Source: Candidatus Gastranaerophilales bacterium
Lineage (GTDB): Bacteria; Cyanobacteriota; Vampirovibrionia; Gastranaerophilales; Gastranaerophilaceae
Direction: 5' to 3'
Assembly: GCA_021205645.1 (NCBI GenBank)
Contig: JAJPXE010000221.1
Span: 1 to 5,326 of the forward strand
Length of the DNA stretch: 5,326 bases
Positions 1 to 5,292 of this stretch are shown here, in pieces. How positions within the stretch are numbered: the stretch's first letter is position 1; the number at the start of each line of letters is the position of its first letter. The notes beneath the pieces are model-generated. The model was given only the letters and a program-made list of their open reading frames with translations, ran no database searches and was not told where the DNA came from. The translations under genes and the position numbers were made by a program.

Positions 1-66
1 CCTCACCCGAAAATCCGGTTCTCGTTCTCCTCGAACCGATTTTCTGCCCTCTCCGTCCGGAGAGGG
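1..66. repeat. Hairpin-pair repeat, unit 1a
   Basis: Intergenic structured repeat that begins with CCTCACCCG and contains two hairpins. Hairpin I has arms at 9-21 and 33-44 (GAAAAT plus CGGTTC pairing with GAACCG plus ATTTTC, one bulged C, 11-nt loop). Hairpin II has arms CCCTCTCC at 47-54 and GGAGAGGG at 59-66 with loop GTCC. The same two stem bases recur in the same order at 4665-4808 with much larger apices, so this is a repeat family and not a one-off terminator. It lies downstream of hydG and could end or protect that transcript, but no T-run follows on the hydG sense strand. It may continue left of the window. Confidence 0.7.
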
Positions 67-83
67 TAAATAATGGGGAGTCA

Positions 84-154
84 CCTCACCCGCAAGACTA
101 AATCACTGCATTGCAAGTCTTGCTGCCCTATCTGTCCACAGAGGACAGAATAGC
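84..154. repeat. Hairpin-pair repeat, unit 1b (diverged)
   Basis: A second unit starts again with CCTCACCCG, 83 bp after the first. Hairpin I here is GCAAGACT (92-99) with AGTCTTGC (116-123). It is followed by a CTGCCCTAT stretch and hairpin II, TCTGTCC (131-137) with GGACAGA (143-149), loop ACAGA; flanking CTAT and ATAG extend the stem around one bulged base. The order (lead sequence, hairpin, TGCCCT, hairpin) matches unit 1a although the stem sequences differ. Positions 155-236, up to the hydG stop, show no gene and no clear terminator. Confidence 0.55.
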
Positions 155-236
155 GTTGTCCGCATAGGAGAATAACCGCAAAACTACGCTTCTGCCGCAA
201 TTTCTTTTATCTGATTTTATTATGTGCTGATATTGC

Positions 237-1655
237 TTAGAGTCTAAAGTCGCGTTCACCGCCGGAGATTTTTGATAAATAATCAATTGTTTTTTGTTTT
301 ATGCTTTCGTTTTCTATCAACGATAATTCATTTTTAATCAACTTTTCTCCGGTTTTTCGAGTTTCAGCCGATGCATAATCTTCAAGATATTCTTTTAATG
401 TCAGCAAAGCATTCGGATGACAGAAATTATGTATCTGTTGGTTTTTACAAATTTTCATAAAATCAGCACCAACCCGTCCCTCACGATAACATGCTGTACA
501 GAAGCTCGGTACATAGCCGAGTTCCATAAGCCAGTTTATTACTTCATCAAGTGAACGCTTGTCTGTTACATCAAACTGGGCAGACTTTTCATCCTCTGCA
601 GTAGGACTGTAATATCCGCCTACACTCGTTTTAGAACCTCCGCTTATCTGTGATACACCAAGTTTCAATGCTTTTTCCCTGCATTCTTTCGATTCTCTTG
701 TTGATACAATCATACCTGTATAAGGTACTGCTATTCTGATACAGGCTATTATTTTTGTGAAAATATCATCATTTATGGCATTAACAAAAGAATTCGGGTC
801 TATATCATCAGCAGGTCTTATGCGGGGAACACTAATTGTATGAGGTCCGACACCAAAAACCGCTTCCAGATGTTCGGCATGCATTAACAAGCCCGTAAAC
901 TCGTAGCGGTAATTTTCTAATCCGAACAAAACCCCTAACCCGACATCATCTATTCCGCCCTGCATTGCCCTGTCCATTGCTTCCGTATGATAATTATAAT
1001 TATGTTTAGGACCGGTAGGGTGCAGTTTTTCATAACTTTTTTTATTATATGTTTCTTGAAACAGGATATATGTGCCTATTCCTGCATCGTGAAGCTTTTT
1101 ATAGTTTTCAACTGTTGTTGCGGCTATATTTACGTTTACACGGCGAATTGAACCGTTTTTATGTTTTATTTCATATATTGTTCTAATAGAGTCAAGAATA
1201 TATTCAATCGGATTGTTAACGGGGTCTTCGCCAGCTTCTATTGCAAGACGTTTATGTCCGATATCCTGTAATGCTGTTACCTCTCTTATGATATCTTCAC
1301 GACTCATTTTAATACGTTTCATATGTTTGTTCTTATAATGGTACGGACAATATACGCAGCCGTTTACACAATAATTTGAAAGGTATAATGGAGCAAATGT
1401 AACTATTCTGTTACCGTAATATTTTTGCTTGATATCGTTTGCGAGATTATATATTTCTTCATTTTTTTCGGCAATATTACAGTCTAAAAGTACAAGTGCT
1501 TCTCTGTGGCTTAAGCCTTTCATCTGACGGGCTTTTTCAAGAATTTTATCTATAAGCTCAATATTAGATTTATTTTGTTGGGCATATTCTAATGTTGACA
1601 ATATTTCACTATCCGAAATAAATTCTTCTGCCTGTGTTGATTTTTGGTTATACAT
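237..1655 (-). CDS. hydG: [FeFe]-hydrogenase maturation radical SAM protein HydG (tyrosine lyase)
   Basis: HydG is a cytoplasmic radical-SAM enzyme that cleaves tyrosine to p-cresol and dehydroglycine and supplies CO and cyanide, as an Fe-CO-CN synthon, for the [FeFe]-hydrogenase H-cluster. The 472-residue product has the radical-SAM motif CX3CX2C at C96, C100 and C103 (NYCVNGCVYCPYH), and the C-terminal CX2CX22C motif at C386, C389 and C412 that binds the auxiliary [4Fe-4S]-Fe cluster and separates HydG from ThiH. Other family blocks include EAGEDPVNNPIEYI, NVNIAATTVENY, YILFQETYN, KLHPTGPKH, DDVGLGVLFGL and PHTISVPRIRPADDID. I chose the start at 1655 over the in-frame ATG at 1697. It has GAGGAG nine bases upstream, matches the usual HydG N-terminus (M-Y-...-AEEFI), and gives cysteine numbering that, from memory, equals that of Clostridium acetobutylicum HydG. 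It is divergent from the PC4-priA unit. No hydE or hydF is in view, and no convincing promoter was found. Confidence 0.97.
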   Translation of the reverse strand: MYNQKSTQAEEFISDSEILSTLEYAQQNKSNIELIDKILEKARQMKGLSHREALVLLDCNIAEKNEEIYNLANDIKQKYYGNRIVTFAPLYLSNYCVNGCVYCPYHYKNKHMKRIKMSREDIIREVTALQDIGHKRLAIEAGEDPVNNPIEYILDSIRTIYEIKHKNGSIRRVNVNIAATTVENYKKLHDAGIGTYILFQETYNKKSYEKLHPTGPKHNYNYHTEAMDRAMQGGIDDVGLGVLFGLENYRYEFTGLLMHAEHLEAVFGVGPHTISVPRIRPADDIDPNSFVNAINDDIFTKIIACIRIAVPYTGMIVSTRESKECREKALKLGVSQISGGSKTSVGGYYSPTAEDEKSAQFDVTDKRSLDEVINWLMELGYVPSFCTACYREGRVGADFMKICKNQQIHNFCHPNALLTLKEYLEDYASAETRKTGEKLIKNELSLIENESIKQKTIDYLSKISGGERDFRL

Positions 1656-1664
1656 AACTAAGCA

Positions 1665-1671
1665 CTCCTCT
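1665..1671 (-). promoter_or_regulatory. hydG ribosome binding site (decides the start)
   Basis: On the minus strand this reads AGAGGAG and ends nine bases before the ATG at 1655-1653. It lies inside the longer open frame that begins at 1697, so it supports the shorter 472-residue HydG. The upstream ATG at 1697 has no comparable purine-rich site. Confidence 0.8.
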
Positions 1672-1746
1672 GCTAACATGCTAAAACGCTGATACAAAAA
1701 AGTAAAGTTTATACATCTGTTAAATATAGATTAAAATAAAAATCCG

Positions 1747-1905
1747 GCAGGGGTGAATGTATTATATTCCGTAGTTTGCACGGCCATCACCTCGCTTGCA
1801 AAAATTTCCCCTCCCCGTCCGGGGAGGGGCTAGGGGTGGGGTGCGGTTAGAAAATCGCAAGGTAATCATTTCACCCGCAGGGGTGAATTTATCATATTAT
1901 CCGTG
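1747..1905. repeat. Composite intergenic repeat X-Y-X, copy A
   Basis: GC-rich repeat block between the divergent hydG and PC4 genes. Module X (1747-1793) starts GCAGGGGTGAATGTATTATA. Module Y (1801-1873) carries a perfect 9-bp hairpin, CCCCTCCCC (1808-1816) with GGGGAGGGG (1821-1829), loop GTCC, followed by CTAGGGGTGGGG and GAAAATCGCAAGG. A second, decaying X begins at 1877, where TTCACCC-GCAG-GGGTGAA (1870-1887) forms another hairpin; similarity fades near 1905. The block recurs in the same orientation at 4485-4660. By hand count 1801-1883 matches 4538-4620 at 78 of 83 positions, and 1747-1793 matches 4614-4660 at 44 of 47. It resembles REP-type extragenic palindromes. No transposase is nearby. 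Confidence 0.85.
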
Positions 1906-1929
1906 GGAGGAAAATGATAATATACTGCT

Positions 1930-1979
1930 GTGTCAAAATGTGTAAAATTTGTGTCATATTATTGTTTTAATGATATAAT
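1930..1979 (+). promoter_or_regulatory. Promoter of the PC4-priA unit, with three phased GTGT repeats
   Basis: A perfect -10 box, TATAAT, lies at 1974-1979 and is preceded by TGA, giving an extended -10 (TGn). A 17-base spacer separates it from GTGTCA at 1951-1956, a 4-of-6 match to the -35 consensus. Transcription would start near 1986, leaving a leader of about 28 bases. GTGTCA (1930), GTGTAA (1940) and GTGTCA (1951) repeat every 10-11 bp, each followed by AT-rich bases, and the last coincides with the -35. That could be an operator, but no known regulator box was matched. Confidence 0.65.
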
Positions 1980-2014
1980 GCTTTTGTTTTGGATTAAAAG
2001 AAGGAGATGATATT

Positions 2015-2251
2015 ATGGCAGACTCATCAAAGTTGATAGCAACTATAGAAAGAAGCGAAAGGGAAAGATTACAGATAGCAATAAACGAATATAAAGGCAG
2101 AAGTTATCTTGATGTAAGAATATTTTACACAACAGATAACGGTGAAACATGGCGTCCTACCCAGAAAGGTATAACTTGTGCACCGGAAGGACTTGAAACT
2201 CTCAGAGATGCTGTTGATGAAGCAATGAAAGAATTCACGGCTATTGAATAA
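2015..2251 (+). CDS. PC4/YdbC-like single-stranded DNA-binding protein
   Basis: A 78-residue protein resembling the bacterial YdbC group of the transcriptional coactivator p15/PC4 C-terminal domain family. Known members are small homodimers that bind single-stranded DNA or nucleic acid through a curved beta sheet. The recognisable pattern is a basic, Ser/Arg-rich start (SERERLQIAINEYKGRSYLD, residues 14-33), beta strands around DVRIFYTT, the conserved block WRPTQKGIT (46-54), and a C-terminal helix (LETLRDAVDEAMKEF). This is full length for the family. The start has AAGGAG eight bases upstream. The stop codon overlaps the priA ATG by one base, so the two are very likely co-transcribed and translationally coupled. 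A role in replication restart or ssDNA handling is inferred from that context; a general transcription-related role is also possible. Family assignment is from recognised sequence pattern, not a search. Confidence 0.85.
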   Translation: MADSSKLIATIERSERERLQIAINEYKGRSYLDVRIFYTTDNGETWRPTQKGITCAPEGLETLRDAVDEAMKEFTAIE

Positions 2252-4449
2252 TGAACTATGCAAGTGTACTTGTAAACATTAAAGGGCTGGGAGTTAAAAC
2301 TTTCAGCTATTTAATTCCGGATGAAATGAAAGATATAATAAAAATCGGTCAGGCAGTAAGTGTACCATTCGGACGGCAGGGGCTGATAAAGGCCTTTGTC
2401 GTCGGATTTTCCGATTATGTTCAACAGGGGATTAAGTCTAAAAAAATTAAAGAAATTCTTGATAAAAAACAGCTTTTTAATCTTAAATATTTTAAACTGC
2501 TTGAATGGGTAGCAAATTATTATTGCACTGATATTATCAATGTGCTTAATCTTGCTATTCCGGTAAAACTTATTGATAAGAATGCAAAAATGGAATATTC
2601 TGTTGAATATCTGACATCAAATGGTGTTACAAAACGCAGGGCAGAGATACTGGAGTTGTTAAAAAATACCGGTAAATGTTCTTTAATCGAATTTGAGCAG
2701 AGGGCAAAAACAACCAGAACAACTATGAAGAAACTGGAAGAAGCAGGCTGTATCAAAATTACTGAAGAAAACATATACAGAAATCCGTTAAGTGTTTTTA
2801 AAGATAATTCAACAGAGCCGTTATCGGAGTTGTCAGACGAACAGGAAGAAGTTTACGAAGCAATAAAACGTAAAATAAAATCACCGAACCCTATATTATT
2901 ACACGGTGTTACTGCATCGGGAAAAACAGAGGTTTATTTTAAACTCATAAAAGATATTCTGGCGGAAGGCAAAAATGTATTATTCTTACTGCCGGAAATA
3001 GCTTTAGCCTCTCAAATTACCCGAAGAATAGCCCGCAAATTCGGGATAAATGATGTTGCAATATGGCACAGCAGTATTTCTGACGGTGAAAAATATGATG
3101 TATGGCAAAGGTTATACAACAATGAAATAAGGATACTGGCGGGAGCACGTTCGGCGGTTTTTGCACCGCTGCAAAATATCGGTTTGATTATTATTGACGA
3201 AGAACACGAAAGTTCCTATAAGCAGACAAATCCTGCTCCGCGCTATGATGCAAAAGTTGTTGCTCATAAACTTTCGCAGTTTTACAAGGCACCGCTCATA
3301 CTCGGCTCTGCCACACCCGATATTTCTACCTATTATTTTGCGTCAAATAATAATAATCTTTTTGAGCTGCCGCACAGGTTCAATAATTCTCCAATGGCAA
3401 AAATTGATATAATAAATATGCAGGAATATTCAAAAGCCGCATACAGAGGGGTTATTTCAAAACCGCTGCAAACGGCAATTGATAAAACTCTTGAAAATAA
3501 TCAGCAGATAATCATTCTGATAAATCGCAGAGGTTATTCGACATCAACTCAGTGTAAAGCTTGCGGAGCGGTTATAGAATGCCCGAACTGTGCAATTCCT
3601 TTAATCTGGCATGCAAATGACAGGGTTTTGAAATGTCATTATTGCAATCATGTTGAGTCCATGCCGGAATTTTGTCCGGTATGCGGAAGCGATGCATTAA
3701 GAAATTCAGGTTTAGGTTCGCAAAAGGTTGAGATTTTACTAAAAGAACTCTATCCGGATATCAATATTGAAAGGATTGACAGTGATATTTTAACAAAAAA
3801 GAATGCCCATATTGAGATATTAAACCGGTTTAACGAACACAAAACGGATATATTAATCGGCACTCAGATGATAGCAAAGGGTCTTGACAATCCTAATGTT
3901 ACGTTAGTAGGTGTAATAAGTGCGGATGCTCCGTTTAATCTTCCTGATTTTCGTTCTGCTGAGCGTGGTTTTCAGTTATTGACGCAGGTAGCGGGTCGTG
4001 CCGGCCGGGGCGAGTATTTAGGGAGGGTATTATTTCAGACTTATAATCCTGATTTTTATGCTTTGGAAAGTGCAAGAGAACAGGATTATGCAAAATTTTA
4101 CAATACAGAAATCAGAGCAAGACAGGATTTTAACTATCCGCCTTTTACCGGAATAATACGGGTAATATTGAGCTGCGAGAATAATAACAGAGCGGAAAAA
4201 TCTGTTCGGGAAATAGCGGACAGACTCTCTGAATTGATTGATAATCAGGGATTTAATGAACATCTGGAGCTTTTAGGACCGTCTAACTGTGTAATAGAGC
4301 GATTAAACGGATTATACAGGTATCAGATTTTACTAAAGAATAAATTACATGCTAAGGGGCATCAATTTATATTAAAATTTTTCAAGTCAATAAAATTGCC
4401 GAAAGATATCAGAATGGCAATAGATGTTGACCCGATTGATATTTTGTAA
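2251..4449 (+). CDS. priA: Primosomal replication-restart helicase PriA (primosomal protein N')
   Basis: PriA is a 3'-to-5' superfamily 2 DNA helicase that recognises stalled forks and D-loops and starts reloading of the replicative helicase. The 732-residue product has, in order: an N-terminal 3'-end-binding domain (about 1-105), a winged-helix region (about 110-180), Walker A GVTASGKT (219-226), DEEH box (316-319), GSATP (352-356), and eight zinc-ligand cysteines (435, 438, 444, 447, 462, 465, 475, 478). Then come GTQMIAKGLD (537-546), motif VI QVAGRAGRG (579-587), and the NYPPF block (628-632) opening the C-terminal domain. Length is normal and no motif is missing. The usual aromatic in the AKG-D-F-P-N block is Asn547 here, a minor variant. 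The ATG overlaps the PC4-like stop as TAATG, and no Shine-Dalgarno sequence precedes it, so expression probably depends on upstream translation. The def and fmt genes that often follow priA in Firmicutes are absent; repeat DNA follows. Confidence 0.98.
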   Translation: MNYASVLVNIKGLGVKTFSYLIPDEMKDIIKIGQAVSVPFGRQGLIKAFVVGFSDYVQQGIKSKKIKEILDKKQLFNLKYFKLLEWVANYYCTDIINVLNLAIPVKLIDKNAKMEYSVEYLTSNGVTKRRAEILELLKNTGKCSLIEFEQRAKTTRTTMKKLEEAGCIKITEENIYRNPLSVFKDNSTEPLSELSDEQEEVYEAIKRKIKSPNPILLHGVTASGKTEVYFKLIKDILAEGKNVLFLLPEIALASQITRRIARKFGINDVAIWHSSISDGEKYDVWQRLYNNEIRILAGARSAVFAPLQNIGLIIIDEEHESSYKQTNPAPRYDAKVVAHKLSQFYKAPLILGSATPDISTYYFASNNNNLFELPHRFNNSPMAKIDIINMQEYSKAAYRGVISKPLQTAIDKTLENNQQIIILINRRGYSTSTQCKACGAVIECPNCAIPLIWHANDRVLKCHYCNHVESMPEFCPVCGSDALRNSGLGSQKVEILLKELYPDINIERIDSDILTKKNAHIEILNRFNEHKTDILIGTQMIAKGLDNPNVTLVGVISADAPFNLPDFRSAERGFQLLTQVAGRAGRGEYLGRVLFQTYNPDFYALESAREQDYAKFYNTEIRARQDFNYPPFTGIIRVILSCENNNRAEKSVREIADRLSELIDNQGFNEHLELLGPSNCVIERLNGLYRYQILLKNKLHAKGHQFILKFFKSIKLPKDIRMAIDVDPIDIL

Positions 4450-4451
4450 AT

Positions 4452-4483
4452 CTGCCCTCTTGCGGAGCAGGAGTGTTGAGCTT
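4452..4483. repeat. Repeat fragment with inverted copy of the 45-bp insert
   Basis: Directly after the priA stop, CTGCCCTC leads into a 22-bp stretch (4462-4483) that is the reverse complement of 4773-4794 with one mismatch. CTGCCCTC is also how hairpin II of the pair repeats begins. The two 22-bp arms face each other across about 290 bp of repeat DNA. No clear priA terminator with a T-run is seen here. Confidence 0.65.
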
Positions 4484-4484
4484 C

Positions 4485-4660
4485 GCAGGGGTAAATATAT
4501 TGTGTTCCGGAATTTGCAAGGCAATCATTTCACCCAAAAAATTTCCCCTCCCCATATGGGGAGGGGCTAGGGGTGGGGTGCGGTTAGAAAATCGCAAGGC
4601 AATCATTTCACTCGCAGGGGTAAATGTATTATATTCCGTAGTTTGCACGGTTATCACCTC
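4485..4660. repeat. Composite intergenic repeat X-Y-X, copy B
   Basis: Second, more complete copy of the block seen upstream of the PC4 gene, in the same orientation. It has X (4485-4535, the more diverged X copy), Y (4538-4610) with the 9-bp hairpin CCCCTCCCC (4545-4553) and GGGGAGGGG (4558-4566), then X (4611-4660). The hairpin loop is ATAT here and GTCC in copy A, while both arms are identical. Weak coding frames run across both strands here but are translations of the repeat. Copies A and B flank the PC4-priA unit as direct repeats about 2.74 kb apart. Confidence 0.85.
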
Positions 4661-4664
4661 AAAT

Positions 4665-4808
4665 GAAAATCTGACTTTTGTCAAAGCGGCAGCGGGTGTG
4701 CCGGAACGGCACACGGTCTGCCGAACCAAAAGCCGATTTTCTGCCCTCTCCAGTGGAAATGAGCGTCGAGTAAAGCTCAACGCTCCTGCTCCGCATGTCC
4801 GGAGAGGG
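4665..4808. repeat. Hairpin-pair repeat, enlarged copy 2
   Basis: Same pair as at 9-66, with larger apices. Hairpin I runs 4665-4741: GAAAATC with GATTTTC at the base, then TTTTG (4676-4680) with CAAAA (4727-4731), CGGCAG (4687-4692) with CTGCCG (4718-4723), and GTGTGCCG (4696-4703) with CGGCACAC (4707-4714) around a GAA loop. That is about 26 paired bases in 77 nt. Hairpin II has arms CCCTCTCC (4744-4751) and GGAGAGGG (4801-4808), as in unit 1a, but with a 45-bp insert in its loop. The 19 bases 4733-4751 equal 36-54, and 4797-4808 equal 55-66. Confidence 0.8.
4752..4796. repeat. 45-bp nested insert in a hairpin loop
   Basis: Compared with unit 1a, the sequence CCCTCTCC|GTCCGGAGAGGG is interrupted exactly at the stem-loop junction by 45 bases. 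The insert has its own hairpin, GAGCGTCGAG (4761-4770) with CTCAACGCTC (4776-4785), one G-U pair and a 5-nt loop. Its right half recurs inverted at 4462-4483. No clear target duplication is visible. Confidence 0.6.
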
Positions 4809-4812
4809 CAAG

Positions 4813-4856
4813 AACCAATTTTACCCTCTTTTTTGGGGGAGATAGAAAAATTAGTT
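4813..4856. repeat. Imperfect inverted repeat at the end of the repeat block
   Basis: AACCAATTTT (4813-4822) pairs with AAAATTAGTT (4847-4856) with one mismatch; a short CCC/GGG stem with T-rich loop can form inside. It may be another member of the local hairpin family or a weak terminator for priA. From 4857 to 4973 nothing else is recognised, except a short inverted repeat AATAGTG (4919-4925) and CACTATT (4938-4944). Confidence 0.4.
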
Positions 4857-4973
4857 TTACTTCGCAGGATAAACTTTCCTGATAAACATACTCCGTATAC
4901 CTTAAATCGGTAAAACTCAATAGTGGTGTATATTTGACACTATTAAGTTATGTAATTTTTTAAGATAAACTAC

Positions 4974-5001
4974 TTGTATTTTGTACAAAAAAATGTAAAA
5001 T
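4974..5001 (+). promoter_or_regulatory. Possible promoter with a 12-bp palindrome in the spacer
   Basis: TTGTAT (4974-4979) and TAAAAT (4996-5001) are separated by 16 bases and could be a promoter for the small ORF at 5082. The spacer contains the perfect palindrome TTTTGTACAAAA (4979-4990), placed where a repressor could block polymerase. The region is very AT-rich, so chance matches are likely. Confidence 0.35.
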
Positions 5002-5081
5002 GAAGATAGAAAAACTCATTATTTCACAAGTAAAAACAGTATTATGATATATAAAAATACAGCTTCGGTGAAAGGAGTTCC

Positions 5082-5168
5082 ATGCGTTTTATAGACTATG
5101 TCATCTGGTGTTTATTAGCCTATTTTTTCAAAATAGGTACAAACAGTTCTAAAATTATTACATACTAA
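5082..5168 (+). CDS. Possible 28-residue hydrophobic peptide
   Basis: A short open frame, ATG to TAA, encoding a peptide that begins MRFIDYVIWCLLAYFFKIG. AAAGGAG lies four bases upstream of the ATG, a good Shine-Dalgarno sequence at a slightly short distance. Residues 7-16 are strongly hydrophobic, with Arg2, Asp5 and Lys17 around them, so a small membrane-associated peptide is conceivable; the segment is shorter than a normal transmembrane helix. It could also be a leader peptide. Inside the frame, CCTATTTT (5119-5126) and AAAATAGG (5130-5137) form a perfect 8-bp hairpin, so the region may instead act as RNA. I do not recognise a family. It stands alone between the repeat block and a terminator-like hairpin. 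Confidence 0.35.
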   Translation: MRFIDYVIWCLLAYFFKIGTNSSKIITY

Positions 5169-5190
5169 GTACTATGGTTTTTAGTGTTTC

Positions 5191-5250
5191 AAATATATCA
5201 TGTGTAACCGGGTTCACTCAGTAGACCGGCTGGGGGTGGTATATTTTTTT
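5191..5250 (+). terminator. Terminator-like hairpin with T-run
   Basis: AAATATATCAT (5191-5201) can pair with GTGGTATATTT (5236-5246) as 11 bp including two G-U pairs, and the 3' arm runs into a T7 tract ending at 5250. The 34-nt apical region contains two CCGG blocks that can form a second stem. It fits the end of a transcript from the small ORF. The stem base is weak, and the GC-rich apical part with the long loop would also suit a structured small RNA. Confidence 0.45.
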
Positions 5251-5262
5251 GTCCGGATGTTT

Positions 5263-5292
5263 TTAACATGTTTTGTATTCACTTGTTATAAT
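5263..5292 (+). promoter_or_regulatory. Strong promoter reading out of the window
   Basis: TTAACA (5263-5268) is a 5-of-6 match to the -35 consensus, and TATAAT (5287-5292) is a perfect -10 with a TGT extended element just before it; the spacer is 18 bases. Transcription would start near 5299-5301. GAAAGGGT at 5319-5326 looks like the beginning of a ribosome binding site, so a gene probably starts just past the end. GTCCGG (5251-5256) and CCGGAC (5300-5305) form an inverted repeat bracketing the promoter. Confidence 0.7.

Noticed and set aside
1656..1697. Extended HydG start at 1697 (14 extra residues)
   Set aside because: The extra residues do not resemble a HydG N-terminus, and they include the ribosome binding site that serves the start at 1655.
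1708..1736. hydG promoter using TATAAA on the minus strand (1708-1713)
   Set aside because: No reasonable -35 box lies 16-18 bases upstream, and the region is so AT-rich that a single -10-like match means little.
2069..4263. Several 64-84 codon frames inside the PC4-like gene and priA
   Set aside because: They lie within two confidently identified genes, in other frames or on the other strand, with no recognisable product.
4409..4780. 123-codon open frame on the minus strand overlapping the priA end
   Set aside because: It lies on the same repeat DNA in the opposite direction and overlaps the 3' end of priA. The Pro/Arg-rich translation reflects GC-rich palindromes, not a protein.
1747..4808. 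Miniature transposon (MITE) with terminal inverted repeats and target duplications
   Set aside because: I could not define matching terminal inverted repeats or target duplications around either X-Y-X block, so only a REP-like repeat is claimed.
1..4860. CRISPR array from the repeated elements
   Set aside because: There is no series of equal repeats with unique spacers of constant length. The copies are few, long and modular, with different loops.
4473..4913. 146-codon open frame on the plus strand after priA
   Set aside because: It runs straight through the X-Y-X repeat and the hairpin pair, has no ribosome binding site suited to its start, and its translation follows the palindromes. It is a repeat artefact.
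5202..5240. tRNA-like segment around GGTTCACTC
   Set aside because: It has a T-loop-like string, but no acceptor stem, D-arm or anticodon arm can be drawn in the flanks.
5169..5250. End of an IS200/IS605-type element or an omega RNA
   Set aside because: The hairpin resembles such ends in general form, but no TnpA or TnpB fragment is present and I cannot match a known end sequence.
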